NCBI GenBank assembly: GCA_000697055.1
Contig: JNDT01001963.1
Span: 1-10,444, forward strand
Direction: 5' to 3'
DNA: 10,444 nucleotides
Origin: Saksenaea vasiformis B4078
Lineage: Eukaryota > Mucoromycota > Mucoromycetes > Mucorales > Saksenaeaceae
Position 1 is the first letter of the stretch; every line of letters starts with the position of its first letter. This document shows, one piece after another, positions 1 through 6,512 of the stretch. The notes below the pieces were generated by a model, which saw only the letters and a list, made by a program, of their open reading frames with translations, was not told where the DNA came from and searched no databases. The translations under genes and the position numbers were made by a program.

Positions 1-267
1 TCTCATACCATCGGCACTTCATCCACAGATAAACCTGATCTATTCAGACATCTAACAACGGATAGCTACAATCTGAAGATAATAGGATTCTGTCATGATC
101 TTAAGGTACCCTCCGACATCTCCTATCTTTTGATTAGTGCGACAAGACAATTACGATGATTACGATCTTAGCATAGACACAGTGATTAGTCAGACGTCTC
201 TGTCCCTGAACAATGGGATTTTTATTCAGACTCAGCTAGATGACAGCTCTCTGACTTGACATTAATA

Positions 268-293
268 ATCATGGATCATCATCGATCCATGAT
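268..293. repeat. 10-bp perfect inverted repeat in the U3 of LTR1
   Basis: The arms atcatggatc (268-277) and gatccatgat (284-293) are exact reverse complements around a 6-nt spacer, atcatc. They lie about 60 bp upstream of the LTR TATA box, where promoter elements would be expected. It may be a protein-binding palindrome or a chance structure; no function is known. Confidence 0.6.
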
Positions 294-352
294 GATTACT
301 CAGAGCTTACGCGTCCTCTGATTACTAAGATATTCAATAAGCATTTGAACAG

Positions 353-360
353 TATAAATA
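353..360 (+). promoter_or_regulatory. TATA box of LTR1
   Basis: TATAAATA lies 103 nt before the LTR 3' end, with AATAAA 38 nt downstream. The TATA-to-end distance matches the other LTRs here (roughly 75-140 nt). It would fire rightwards, into the antisense of C gag. Confidence 0.6.
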
Positions 361-463
361 ATGCTGGTAGACATCTGTAATCATCATCTTTACTTCTGAA
401 TAAACCTCTACCAAGAGTCTCAAAGTATTTTCTTATTGTTTCCCCTCTTACTAATTCTTCACA

Positions 464-767
464 CCTGCTCTGGGTCAGCATGAACTGACGTAAGAGCACT
501 GGGGCTGAACGGGCTAGCCGTCTCCATGTAGCCAAGGGACATGGCCTGCATGGGTGAGGTAATTGTAGCCTCGGGATTGAAGGAAGCACCCTGGTTAGTG
601 ACAGGGCGCTGCGCCATGTTGGTAACTGGGTAATTGGTGACCACAGGAGCGCTCATTACTGGAACTGGAGAAACCGAGAAGTTCTCCATGGGGAGTTCCG
701 CCATGGTGGCAACAGGGGTACCATTGGTGGTATTGTTGATGTTGTTGTTATTGGCGTTGTTGTTCAT
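464..767 (-). pseudogene. N-terminal Gag fragment of element C, truncated by LTR1
   Basis: The first ATG after the LTR and leader is at 767. The same frame is open upstream to a GTG at 785, and that GTG is also conserved in element D. The visible stretch of about 101 residues starts with an Asn run, then is rich in Thr, Pro, Val, Met and Ser, with no fold I recognise. It carries the short block SPMQAM, which matches VPMQAM in the D gag. Reading stops where LTR1 begins; the TGA at 461-459 belongs to the LTR. In other elements of this type the low-complexity N-terminus precedes the capsid domain, which is missing here. Assignment as gag rests on its position after an LTR and on similarity to D, not on a domain. 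Confidence 0.6.
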
Positions 768-799
768 GTTGTTGAGAGTATTCACGAAAAAAAATGAGA
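768..799 (-). other. Leader of element C, T-run and conserved block, no tRNA-type primer site
   Basis: After the LTR end ...CAGACA (800) the minus strand reads TCTCA, eight T, then CGTGAATACTCTCAACAAC and the gag ATG. The D leader has the same layout (CTTCA, twelve T, GTGAATATTCTCACCAAC). Neither begins with TGG, so an ordinary tRNA 3'-end primer site is absent at the expected place. Confidence 0.6.
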
Positions 800-962
800 T
801 GTCTGTTGGCGTCGAGATGGATAACGAGAGAATTCGTGAGACTCGAGTTTATTTCTGAAAAACAGAACCAGGATTTATGATAACTGAATCTAGTCTTTTA
901 ATACCAGAACTGACGTCACGTGTCATTATATAGACACTTAATTAAGATGTCAAGGTACAACA
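800..962 (-). repeat. 5' LTR of element C (short, about 163 bp)
   Basis: On the minus strand this runs from TGTTGTACC (962; an alternative start TGTACC is at 959) to ...GCCAACAGACA (800). It holds two TATA candidates (932-926 and 903-895), AATAAA at 853-848 and GAGTCTCA at 844-837. The R/U5 half aligns with the solo LTR at 7304-7600; both read ...GTTATCCATCTC near the end. The U3 is only about 35-60 bp, far shorter than in the other LTRs, so it is either a deleted U3 or a compact family. The upper boundary is set by the end of recognisable A coding sequence and by a TGT terminus. Confidence 0.6.
911..922. promoter_or_regulatory. CRE palindrome fused to an E-box (TGACGTCACGTG)
   Basis: TGACGTCA (911-918), the classical ATF/CREB bZIP site, overlaps CACGTG (917-922), the bHLH/bZIP E-box. 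They sit in the short U3 of LTR C, just upstream of its proximal TATA candidate. Such sites drive stress- or cAMP-responsive transcription in fungi and animals; that role here is inferred only from the motif and its place. Confidence 0.45.
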
Positions 963-2394
963 GGTTATGATGATTGAGAATTCAACTTGGTTTGGCGTTA
1001 TATCTCCTCCTCTTAGGCAGAGTGTTTCTGGCAAGTCTACATCATTGGTATCATATATATATATTGTTGTGCTGGTTCCAGTGGTAATTGTCCAGGTAAT
1101 TGTATGGGATGTTGCATTGGAATATGGAGAGTCTCATTGGTGTATACTTTGTATTCGTGTTGTTCTCATATGACTCGGAGAGAGAAACATACTGGACTGT
1201 CATTCTCCAGATAGAAAAAGTCGTTGGCTAATTCTTCTTTACCATAACTGTCAGTCGTTTCCAATTTTTCCTCTTCTGAGGTGGATGAGTCACTGATGTC
1301 AGAGTCGCTATGATCTGTTGAATCATCTGAATCTTCAAAGGCAATGCGGCAGATATTTTCAATATCTTTGTTCTCAGTCACCTTGACACAAGTGAGTAGA
1401 ATATTGATAGGGGATGTCCCGGTATTGATGGTGAAGCTGCTGGTCTTGAAGTCAATCATTGCATTTGCCTTGTTCAGCCAGTTGCTTCTCACAATGAGTG
1501 GAACTGGACAGTTGTTGAGGATTTCAATATTGCTGTAGATCATCAATTTGTTATCTGGGCGGAGAGGTATGTCATGTACTAGTCCATGTGATGGCTGTTT
1601 TGTTCCATTTCCAAGCATAAATACTGACTGTGAGGATGATGTAACCTTGAGACCCAAACTATCAGCAAGTGCTTTGGACATGCACGTTCTTGTGGCACCA
1701 GTGTCAATAAGTGTACAAATGGGTATATTATTGATGTAGAAAGTTGTGTATGTTGTAGTCAAGTTCAGATCGAGATCATTTTCCAACGTTGTAAGTGGAT
1801 GTCGTTTCTTCTTCCACTGAATGGCGATGGGGCTTCTAAGTTGTCATCTAAGTGAGGGTGTGAGATTGAGAAGATGCCAGAAGGTGATATTGGCTGTGCA
1901 TCCAAGGATATCAGTCGCAATGTTGTAATTGTTTGCATTGTTGTCAAGGTAATCTTTTGTTTCATCAGTAAGCTGAATGTTTTCTTGTCGTTTCTGAAGT
2001 TGCCATTGCTGTTGGTTTCCTGTTGTATTGTTTGATGTGGTTCGACTGGATGATGGTTCTTGTCCAATTGTATTCATTTCATTTGGCGTTTCTGTTGTGT
2101 GTTTTGGCTGTTCAGATGTCTCGTCTATGAATTGTACATGGTGGTTTGCTTTTGGTTGCTTCGTTTTTCATTTTGGTACTTCAGGTTTTAATGTCAGGTC
2201 CTTCATGATTTTGGAATGAAGGATGCGTTCTGTTCCTTGAGATTTGGAAGGTTGTATTGTACTGTATAAATCGATGTGCTTGTCATTGTGATCGTCTGAG
2301 AGTAGTCCAAGAGTCGTATCAGGATGTTGAGTGTGCCAGTAAATGGGATTGTGTTGAGTGGCAGGCGGTTCACCATTATAAACTGCGCCATTTA
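963..2394 (-). pseudogene. Element A pol start: pre-protease region and aspartic protease, degraded
   Basis: Retropepsin cleaves the Gag-Pol polyprotein. The frame entered after the frameshift heptamer runs in register to 1166, interrupted only by TGA at 2170-2168, 1846-1844 and 1168-1166. Before the protease is a region like ILGCTANITFWHLLNLTPSLR, the 'anITf..LL...PslR' block typical of this place in gypsy elements. The catalytic motif is LIDTGATRTC with Asp at 1705-1703, followed by the hydrophobic second half (VRSNWLNKANAMIDF, equivalent to the usual LG.dWL...a.id). A strongly acidic Asp/Ser/Glu linker (about 1390-1220) follows. Past 1166 the same frame stays readable to an (AT)6 tract at 1053-1064. 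There it shifts by one frame and continues as LPETLCLRGGDITPNQVEF, the segment that normally leads into reverse transcriptase. It ends at the LTR of C. Confidence 0.8.
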
Positions 2395-2401
2395 GTTTTT
2401 T
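2364..2401 (-). promoter_or_regulatory. Programmed -1 ribosomal frameshift signal, A_AAA_AAC before the gag stop
   Basis: On the minus strand the gag codons read CCA AAA AAC TAA (2403-2392). They contain the heptamer A_AAA_AAC (2401-2395) in the right phase, directly before the gag stop. Slipping back one base continues as AAA AAA CTA AAT GGC, which is exactly the frame that runs into the protease. Five nucleotides after the heptamer, GGCG (2389-2386) can pair with CGCC (2367-2364), a short stem at the usual spacing. X_XXY_YYZ signals of this sort are established for retroviral gag-pro-pol expression. Use here is inferred. Confidence 0.7.
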
Positions 2402-3747
2402 GGCTGGTAGTGAAGGTGACACTCAGAATCCCAGCTTTCATCATGATTCATGTGTTCATTGATCATGCATTGCAATTCTTGTTGATTCTGTTCCTTCATG
2501 TCCTCTGAAATATAAGTATTGTGAGGATGGTAGCGTCCATCATAATGGTGTCTGGCGTGATAATCTTGAGGAATATAGCCTGGTCATTTTGTCTTGTCCC
2601 ATATCTTGCCATTATTGTAGGATGGTCAATAGAGAGATGGATCAGGTATCTGTTCTTATCCATTCATTGGGCCTTGCAGAGCTGACTGTTTCCTTTGCAT
2701 TGGTTCACGAGATGGAGCTTGCTGATATGAGTCTTGATTGTAAGGTCAAGAATATTGTGAATCGTATTGGTAGCATCTTGGTTGATACCCTTGTCCATAT
2801 GATGGAGATTGCCATTGGGAATGGTAGTTATCATGGTAATTGTCACAATAGTTGTCATGGTAACATTGAAATTCGACACCATCATAGTAATTGTAGCATG
2901 ATTTTGGCACATAGGGTCGTCGAGGTCCACGGATGGTAGGTTCAGGCCATTGATCTAGATACATGGTTTGTATCTGACAGCAGGCTTCTTCCTTGGCAAT
3001 TTTCATTACAGCATCTGAGAGGGACAAACCATGTTTCAAGGCGTCAGATAGCATGTTTGTAGGTACTCCTTCATGGTGGTAACGTTTGAGATTGAATAAT
3101 TCCAGGTGTTCATGGTCTTGTACAAGCTGTTCCATAGCAGGTGCATTCAGGGCTCTTTGGTCGTTTCCCTTGGTATATCCAGATGGATTGAAGGTTGTCT
3201 TGAGTTTTTGTAATTCCTTGGCGTTCCAGTAACCTTGGGAGTTTTGGTAATAATCCTTGAAGGACAAGCTGGACATCATGCCACAGTGTTGAGTGATCTC
3301 AGGTAAAAGACCCATTATGAATTTCGACTTGATCATGTTTTCATCCAATATCTCAGCTTGTTCTGCAGCTTCTTGCAATCTGGAATAAAAGGTATGGGGA
3401 TGTTCATCATGCTTTTGGCGCATTGTGTCAAAGTCATGGCGATGTTGAAGCAGGATGAATGGAGTCACAAATTCATTCTGAAGGAGATCAGTGGCGGCGC
3501 CATAGGAAAGGTCTTTGTTTTCAATCTTGTTCTTGAAGAATCGTTTAGCAGCACCAATTAGATAGGATCCAAGGAGTTCAACGCGGCGGTCATCATTGTG
3601 GACATTGACCATGGCGAGATAGGATTCAAATTGATCATGAAACTTGCAGAAATCAGTCCCCTTGGTACCAGAGAATTTTTGAGGTCTTGGGTGTAAATAT
3701 TGGTATTCATTGGAAGCCAACACAGTATGTTCGTTGTTGTGAGTCAT
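2392..3747 (-). pseudogene. gag of element A (capsid-like domain with Tyr/His/Gln-rich tail), four internal stops
   Basis: Structural polyprotein that would form the virus-like particle. The ATG at 3747 is the first after the LTR and leader, and the frame ends at TAA 2394-2392, for 451 codons. Residues about 20-190 fit the Ty3/gypsy capsid pattern: FSGTKGTDFCKFHDQFE, then LLGSYLIGAAKRFF, the FDTMRQKHDEHPHTFYSRL block and KFIMGLLPEI. After about residue 285 the protein becomes rich in Tyr, His, Asn, Gln and Pro with repeats of the type YCDNYHDNYH; no CCHC zinc knuckle is present. In-frame stops lie at codons 334 (TGA), 364 (TAA), 374 (TGA) and 388 (TGA), with no frameshift. Since the composition continues unchanged past them, they are secondary mutations rather than the end of the gene. 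Confidence 0.85.
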
Positions 3748-3871
3748 TTTTCAATTGTTCTATTGATTCAAAATATTTGTTTAGTAAAAGCATTTTGATT
3801 TCATACTTGTATGTTCTGTTGTAATTCTGTTATAATTCTGTTGTTTGTATTCTGTCGTTTGTAGTTGAATT
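3748..3871 (-). other. Leader of element A between primer site and gag
   Basis: 124 nt with no gene. On the minus strand it has short imperfect repeats of ACAGAATTATA/ACAGAATTACA/ACAGAATACAAAC (about 3864-3812). These could belong to packaging or dimerisation signals, but nothing in the sequence proves that. Confidence 0.5.
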
Positions 3872-3889
3872 CCCCTGTAGTGAGCACCA
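3872..3889 (-). other. Candidate tRNA primer-binding site of element A
   Basis: On the minus strand TGGTGCTCACTACAGGGG starts four nucleotides (TCTG) after the LTR end ...CTTACA. TGG pairs with the CCA end of a tRNA, and the position is that of a normal gypsy primer site. I cannot name the tRNA from memory. Confidence 0.55.
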
Positions 3890-3912
3890 CAGATGTAAGT
3901 GTAGTTTTGTGT

Positions 3913-3960
3913 AAGAGAGAAAAAAAAGAAAAAGAAAAGAAAAGAAAAGAGAAAAGGAAA
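3913..3960. repeat. 48-nt homopurine tract, (AAAGA)n-like, in LTR A
   Basis: An uninterrupted A/G run on the plus strand built on AAAGA units. In the sense of the element it is a pyrimidine tract just before the LTR end. It is not a polypurine tract for plus-strand priming, since it is on the wrong strand and at the wrong end. Confidence 0.8.
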
Positions 3961-3992
3961 TATGTCATTCAGTTGTAAGTGAGTACCAGATA

Positions 3993-4000
3993 CTTTTATA
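3993..4000 (-). promoter_or_regulatory. Proximal TATA box of LTR A
   Basis: TATAAAAG on the minus strand, 107 nt from the LTR 3' end to the far edge of the box. This spacing matches the other LTRs in the window and makes it the preferred promoter candidate for element A. Confidence 0.5.
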
Positions 4001-4188
4001 GTCGGTATCAAAGACTTCAAAGAGTTAACGATGATAAAGGTATCAACGGAGTGATCAGAGATAAAAAGGGAAGCGTGGAAAAAAAATAAAGTCAAAGGCG
4101 GTAGAAAATCAAAGAGAAATAAAGATACACTTGCTTGCCAAAGTAATATCGTGCTGAAAACTGTCTTTACTGTGATCCCTATGAGGGC

Positions 4189-4196
4189 TATTTATA
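4189..4196 (-). promoter_or_regulatory. Distal TATA box of LTR A
   Basis: TATAAATA on the minus strand, downstream (in element sense) of the GATCAAAGTGATC repeats. It is an alternative start site and would give a much longer R/U5 of about 300 nt. Confidence 0.4.
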
Positions 4197-4271
4197 CTAG
4201 TTCTAGTCTATGGCTGTTCTACAAATAATCATTGTTGTGATGGATATTTAGCAAGTCCGATCCATGAAAAG

Positions 4272-4306
4272 GATCAAAGTGATCGTGTAACGAGATCAAA
4301 GTGATC
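4272..4306. repeat. Two direct copies of GATCAAAGTGATC, 22 bp apart
   Basis: Exact 13-bp copies at 4272-4284 and 4294-4306. Each is itself near-palindromic (GATC...GATC). The period is about two DNA helical turns, and they lie in the U3 of LTR A about 75-115 bp upstream of the distal TATA box, as an enhancer-type binding site would. Confidence 0.7.
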
Positions 4307-4446
4307 CCTTCAGAGTAGGAGTTTGATTTTGGATTTTCAGGAGTGAGATGAGTGTGTGGAATTGTCAAGATGTCGGAATTGTATTGCAGTAGGTGAGAAA
4401 GGTGTCTGTATTGCCGGGAAGAAGGTCAATTCCAACTGTGTGAGTT

Positions 4447-4740
4447 GCGTATAGTTGGTCGGTATTGTTGAATATGTCCAGTTTTGAGATTATGTTTTGG
4501 TCATTGCGAAATGTTGAAGCATTGAGAGCATGCTTATGCTCCACATCGTCGTCTGGGTCTGAATCTTGAGCTGAAGCAGCTTGGCACCTTACAGCGTATA
4601 GTTGGTCGGTATTGTTGAATATGTCCAGTTTTGAGATTATGTTTTGGTCATTGCGAAATATTGAAGCATTGAGAGCATGCTTATGCTCCACATCATCATC
4701 TGGGTCTGAATCTTGAGCTGAAGCAGCTTGGCACCTTACA
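4447..4740 (-). repeat. 147-bp tandem duplication at the 5' end of LTR A
   Basis: Copies at 4447-4593 and 4594-4740 differ at three bases that I can find (98% identity). The breakpoints are sharp: flanking bases do not match, so the unit cannot be slid. In element sense each copy begins TGTAAGGTGCC, so the duplication starts exactly at the LTR terminus. The length is 3 x 49, so an open frame through it keeps register. Confidence 0.9.
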
Positions 4741-4930
4741 CTGTTTATCTTATTTTTATTCCTTCTGTTTACAATTATCTTTGGTGATCCCTTACCAGCT
4801 TGATTGGACTTATAGCCAAAACAGTAGTTGTGTATAGACACCCATGAAAACAATACATTGTTGCACTCGATCTCCACTTTTGATAGTCAGTAACACAACA
4901 GATCAAAGTCTCTACAAGGCAACTTCCTTT
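4741..4930. other. Spacer between LTR A and the 5' LTR of element D
   Basis: About 190 bp of AT-rich sequence with no gene or clear repeat that I recognise. Part may belong to the D LTR, whose start is uncertain: TGT occurs at 4767, 4829, 4859 and 4931. It may otherwise be the pre-insertion target sequence. Confidence 0.4.
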
Positions 4931-5225
4931 TGTCTCTCGGCTGTCTTCCAAAAGCATAAACTTCTCCAAGGACATATCATGCATGAATCTATTGAAGAAC
5001 TATTTCTTTTGAGATAGAACAACTGTAAACAATTACATAAGTATTATATCCAGACTTCTTTGTCATACATTTACTAGCACAATATATACTCAGCATTACT
5101 CCATCAGTTCAGTTAATTGGATAGTAAATTATAATTCAGTCCCTAGTTCTTTGACACAGAATAAACAATCCTGACTGAGTCTCACATATCCTACCCACCT
5201 GATTCTTGATACCAATTAACTGACA
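4931..5225 (+). repeat. 5' LTR of element D (start uncertain)
   Basis: The end ...AATTAACTGACA (5225) is fixed by alignment with LTR C (...CAACAGACA) and with the solo LTR at 7304-7600 (...CAATTAACCAAATTTCACA), and by the homologous leaders that follow in C and D. It holds TATATA at 5083-5088, AATAAA at 5160-5165 and GAGTCTCA at 5177-5184. I place the start at TGTCTCTCGG (4931), giving 295 bp, close to the 297 bp of that solo LTR. Starts at other TGT positions up to 4767 are possible. Confidence 0.55.
5083..5088 (+). promoter_or_regulatory. TATA box of the D LTR
   Basis: TATATA in an AT-rich stretch 143 nt before the LTR end, with AATAAA 71 nt downstream. It is the only good candidate in this LTR. 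Confidence 0.4.
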
Positions 5226-5283
5226 CTTCATTTTTTTTTTTTATGTGAATATTCTCACCAACAATAACAACAACAACAACAAC
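5226..5283 (+). other. Leader of element D: T12 run, conserved GTGAATATTCTC block, (CAA)n
   Basis: The LTR is followed by CTTCA, twelve T (5231-5242), then ATGTGAATATTCTCACCAAC and a (CAA)n tract (about 5266-5283) up to the gag ATG. An upstream ATG at 5243 is closed at once by TGA. The layout is shared with C on the minus strand, and no TGG-type tRNA primer site is visible. Confidence 0.6.
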
Positions 5284-6192
5284 ATGTCTGATTTTAACAT
5301 GAACATCTCCATCAAAGACATTGCCCCTGGCATGATCCTCAACAGTACCAGCAATGCCAACACTACCGCCACTCCCATGAACTCAGTGCCCATGCAAGCC
5401 ATGAAGGGTATGAATCTTGACTGCTCTGCAGTCACCAACAATCAGCCTGACAGTGCACCAGCTACCACGGCAACAAGCACTCCTGTCTTCTCTGAAAACA
5501 TGACAGCAGAAGAAAGATGCATCATTCTCTGTTGCAAGTGGGTCAGTGAAGTAGACTGCTTGACAAAGGAATGGACAGAAATTGAGATGAACCTGCACTC
5601 TACATGCGAGCAGTCGAGGTCTGCATGTGCTCAGGTCTAAGAAGCACAAAATAAACTCAACCTTTGACGTGACCTGTAGAAGCAACAGTTTCTAAACAAC
5701 CCAGAGTTGACTGGTGAGCCAGTCGCACCTGTTGCTCTGATGATGGCAGCTGCACCCAGTGAAGTGCAGATCAAGAAGCTGCCAGTTCTCCATGATTTGC
5801 TGTATTTGCTCACACCAGGTATGTCCAATATGGATGCTAGAGCTAAAACCTCTTTCTAGTCTGCAGAAGCCTGGGCTTATGCCTTTGAAGCCTCAATTAG
5901 AGTAAAAGGTCTCAAGGTAGAGCAGCACTGAGAGAGACTAATCCTTAGAGCTTTGGACAAAGCTCAAAAGGAGTAACTCGAGAAGGAACTCATACAAAAC
6001 CACACAAATGCCCCCAGAACTTGGGAAATGGTAAAAAAGGCCATTATTACCCTCTTTGACACTCCTTTACAAAAGAGAAAGTTGTTGAGAGACGTCCTCT
6101 TGTATAAACAAGGAGAGAAGAAGTCATTAGAACATTATGTTCAACAGTTCCAAAAATATGTTCATGCATCTGAAAGACCAACTGATGCTGAT
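5284..6192 (+). pseudogene. gag of element D, N-terminal and capsid part, six in-frame stops
   Basis: The start is the first ATG with an open frame after the leader; the same frame extends back to a GTG at 5245 conserved in C. Residues 1-70 are Asn/Thr/Ser/Pro-rich low complexity with PMQAM, as in C. A helical capsid-like region follows, with PVLHDLLYLLTPGMSN, AEAWAYAFEASIRVKGLKVE, and the block NAPRTWEMVKKAIITLFD with LEHYVQQFQKYVHASE. The last two match the 'tW......l...F' and 'Y...F......' parts of Ty3/gypsy Gag. Stops are at 5638 (TAA), 5665 (TGA), 5677 (TAG), 5857 (TAG), 5929 (TGA) and 5974 (TAA); the protein sense continues through each with no indel. Reading is cut at 6192 by a solo LTR and resumes at 6513. 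Confidence 0.8.
6188..6192 (+). repeat. Target site duplication CTGAT (left copy; right copy 6508-6512)
   Basis: The same five bases flank the solo LTR on both sides. Five-base duplications are usual for Ty3/gypsy integration. Confidence 0.85.
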
Positions 6193-6507
6193 TGTAGTAT
6201 ATGTGACATGCCGTAGTGCACGTAGAAATAAATATCTGTGTACAGTTACAGATCAAATAGTAATCGGGATTAATATATTAACAAACATAATAATATTCCA
6301 TTCTATATATAAATATATCCTAAGTACAAACATATGTAGCTTTGTAATAAGGGAATTAACATATAATAGAATTACATGGAAAATAGATTATTATTAGAAT
6401 ATACTTTAGAGAACTGAACATAATATAAAAGAGCAGACATTAACATTTAATAAAAGTAATTCAGTCTCAAAGGATTTACTAAGTCTATATTTTTGAGCTA
6501 TATCACA
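6193..6507 (+). repeat. Solo LTR in gag of element D (315 bp, TGT...ACA)
   Basis: It begins TGTAGTATATG and ends CTATATCACA, with CTGAT duplicated at 6188-6192 and 6508-6512. Within it are TATAAAAG (6424-6431), AATAAA (6449-6454) and CAGTCTCAAAG (6462-6472), which resembles GAGTCTCAAAG of LTR1. The stop at 6214-6216 belongs to the LTR. LTR plus one duplication is 320 bp, which accounts exactly for the frame change between the two halves of gag. Confidence 0.9.
6424..6431 (+). promoter_or_regulatory. TATA box of the solo LTR in gag
   Basis: TATAAAAG, 84 nt before the LTR end and 18 nt before AATAAA. It would fire rightwards into the D pol sequence. Confidence 0.55.
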
Positions 6508-6512
6508 CTGAT

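Larger units (their letters stand above)
1..463 (+). repeat. LTR1, 5'-truncated by the window edge (solo or 3' LTR) inserted in gag of element C
   Basis: This stretch reads as a plus-strand LTR. It has a TATA box at 353-360, AATAAA at 399-404, the box GAGTCTCA at 415-422 and an end in ...TTCACA at 463, the ACA terminus also seen in the three complete solo LTRs further right. The same order of signals, and short matches such as acagataaacct (25-36), recur in the solo LTR at 7304-7600, where that match lies about 45 nt from the LTR start. The missing part of LTR1 is therefore probably about 20 nt beyond the window. It interrupts the minus-strand gag of element C, whose codons stop at 464. The target duplication should be cctgc (464-468), with its partner outside the window. 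No gene is seen in it. Confidence 0.75.
464..962 (-). mobile_element. Element C, Ty3/gypsy-like retrotransposon fragment (5' LTR, leader, gag start)
   Basis: Read on the minus strand, this is a short LTR (962-800), a leader (799-768) and the N-terminal part of a gag, which is then cut by LTR1. The leader and gag start are homologous to those of element D: the T-run after the LTR, the block GTGAATAYTCTC, the Asn-rich start and the shared residues PMQAM. C and D are thus two copies of one broad family. C lies in the same orientation inside the pol of element A, so it is probably a nested insertion whose other end is left of the window. Confidence 0.65.
963..4740 (-). mobile_element. Element A, Ty3/gypsy-like retrotransposon, 5' half (LTR, gag, protease)
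   Basis: Minus-strand element made of an 847-bp LTR (4740-3894), a primer-binding site, a 124-nt leader, gag (3747-2392), a -1 frameshift signal and a protease frame (2394 to about 963). Reverse transcriptase, RNase H, integrase and the 3' LTR are not in the window, because the sequence is interrupted at 962 by the LTR of element C. It differs from C and D in LTR length, primer site and gag-pol coupling, so it is a separate family. The many in-frame stops show that this copy is dead. Confidence 0.8.
3894..4740 (-). repeat. 5' LTR of element A (847 bp, TGTAAG...CTTACA)
   Basis: The two ends on the minus strand are TGTAAGGTGCC (4740) and ...ACACTTACA (3894). They form a 6-bp terminal inverted repeat, and the 3' end is followed at once by a primer-binding site. 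The first 294 bp are two tandem copies of a 147-bp unit. U3 also holds two GATCAAAGTGATC repeats. A TATA box (4000-3993) lies about 100 nt from the 3' end, as in the other LTRs here; a second TATA (4196-4189) lies further upstream. No AATAAA is seen in the 3' part. The flank beyond 4740 begins ctgtt, a possible target duplication whose partner is not visible. The 170-codon open stretch crossing the LTR is discussed among the rejected items. Confidence 0.7.

Noticed and set aside
2589..2939. Plus-strand open frame rich in His/Asn/Ser opposite the gag tail of element A
   Set aside because: It is the antisense shadow of the repetitive Tyr/His/Asn codons; it has no start context or domain.
3913..3960. 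Homopurine run as the polypurine tract of a plus-strand element
   Set aside because: It lies inside LTR A, just before a primer-binding site on the minus strand, so it is in the wrong place for a polypurine tract.
4365..4877. A 170-codon minus-strand open frame with a 49-residue repeat (CQAASAQDSDPDDDVEHKHA...)
   Set aside because: It straddles the LTR A boundary at 4740 and the flanking spacer, has no recognisable domain, and its repeat is explained by the 147-bp DNA duplication. Codon register is kept simply because 147 is divisible by 3. A real protein is not excluded.
5638..5979. Introns or TGA reassignment to explain the stops in D gag
   Set aside because: Protein sense continues directly through each stop with no GT...AG gap needed. 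All three stop types occur, Trp is written TGG throughout, and the family residues at 7868 and 8414 suggest Arg, not Trp.
6028..6216. The short frame ending ...SICDMP as a separate small gene
   Set aside because: It is gag of D running into the solo LTR at 6193; its last residues are LTR sequence.
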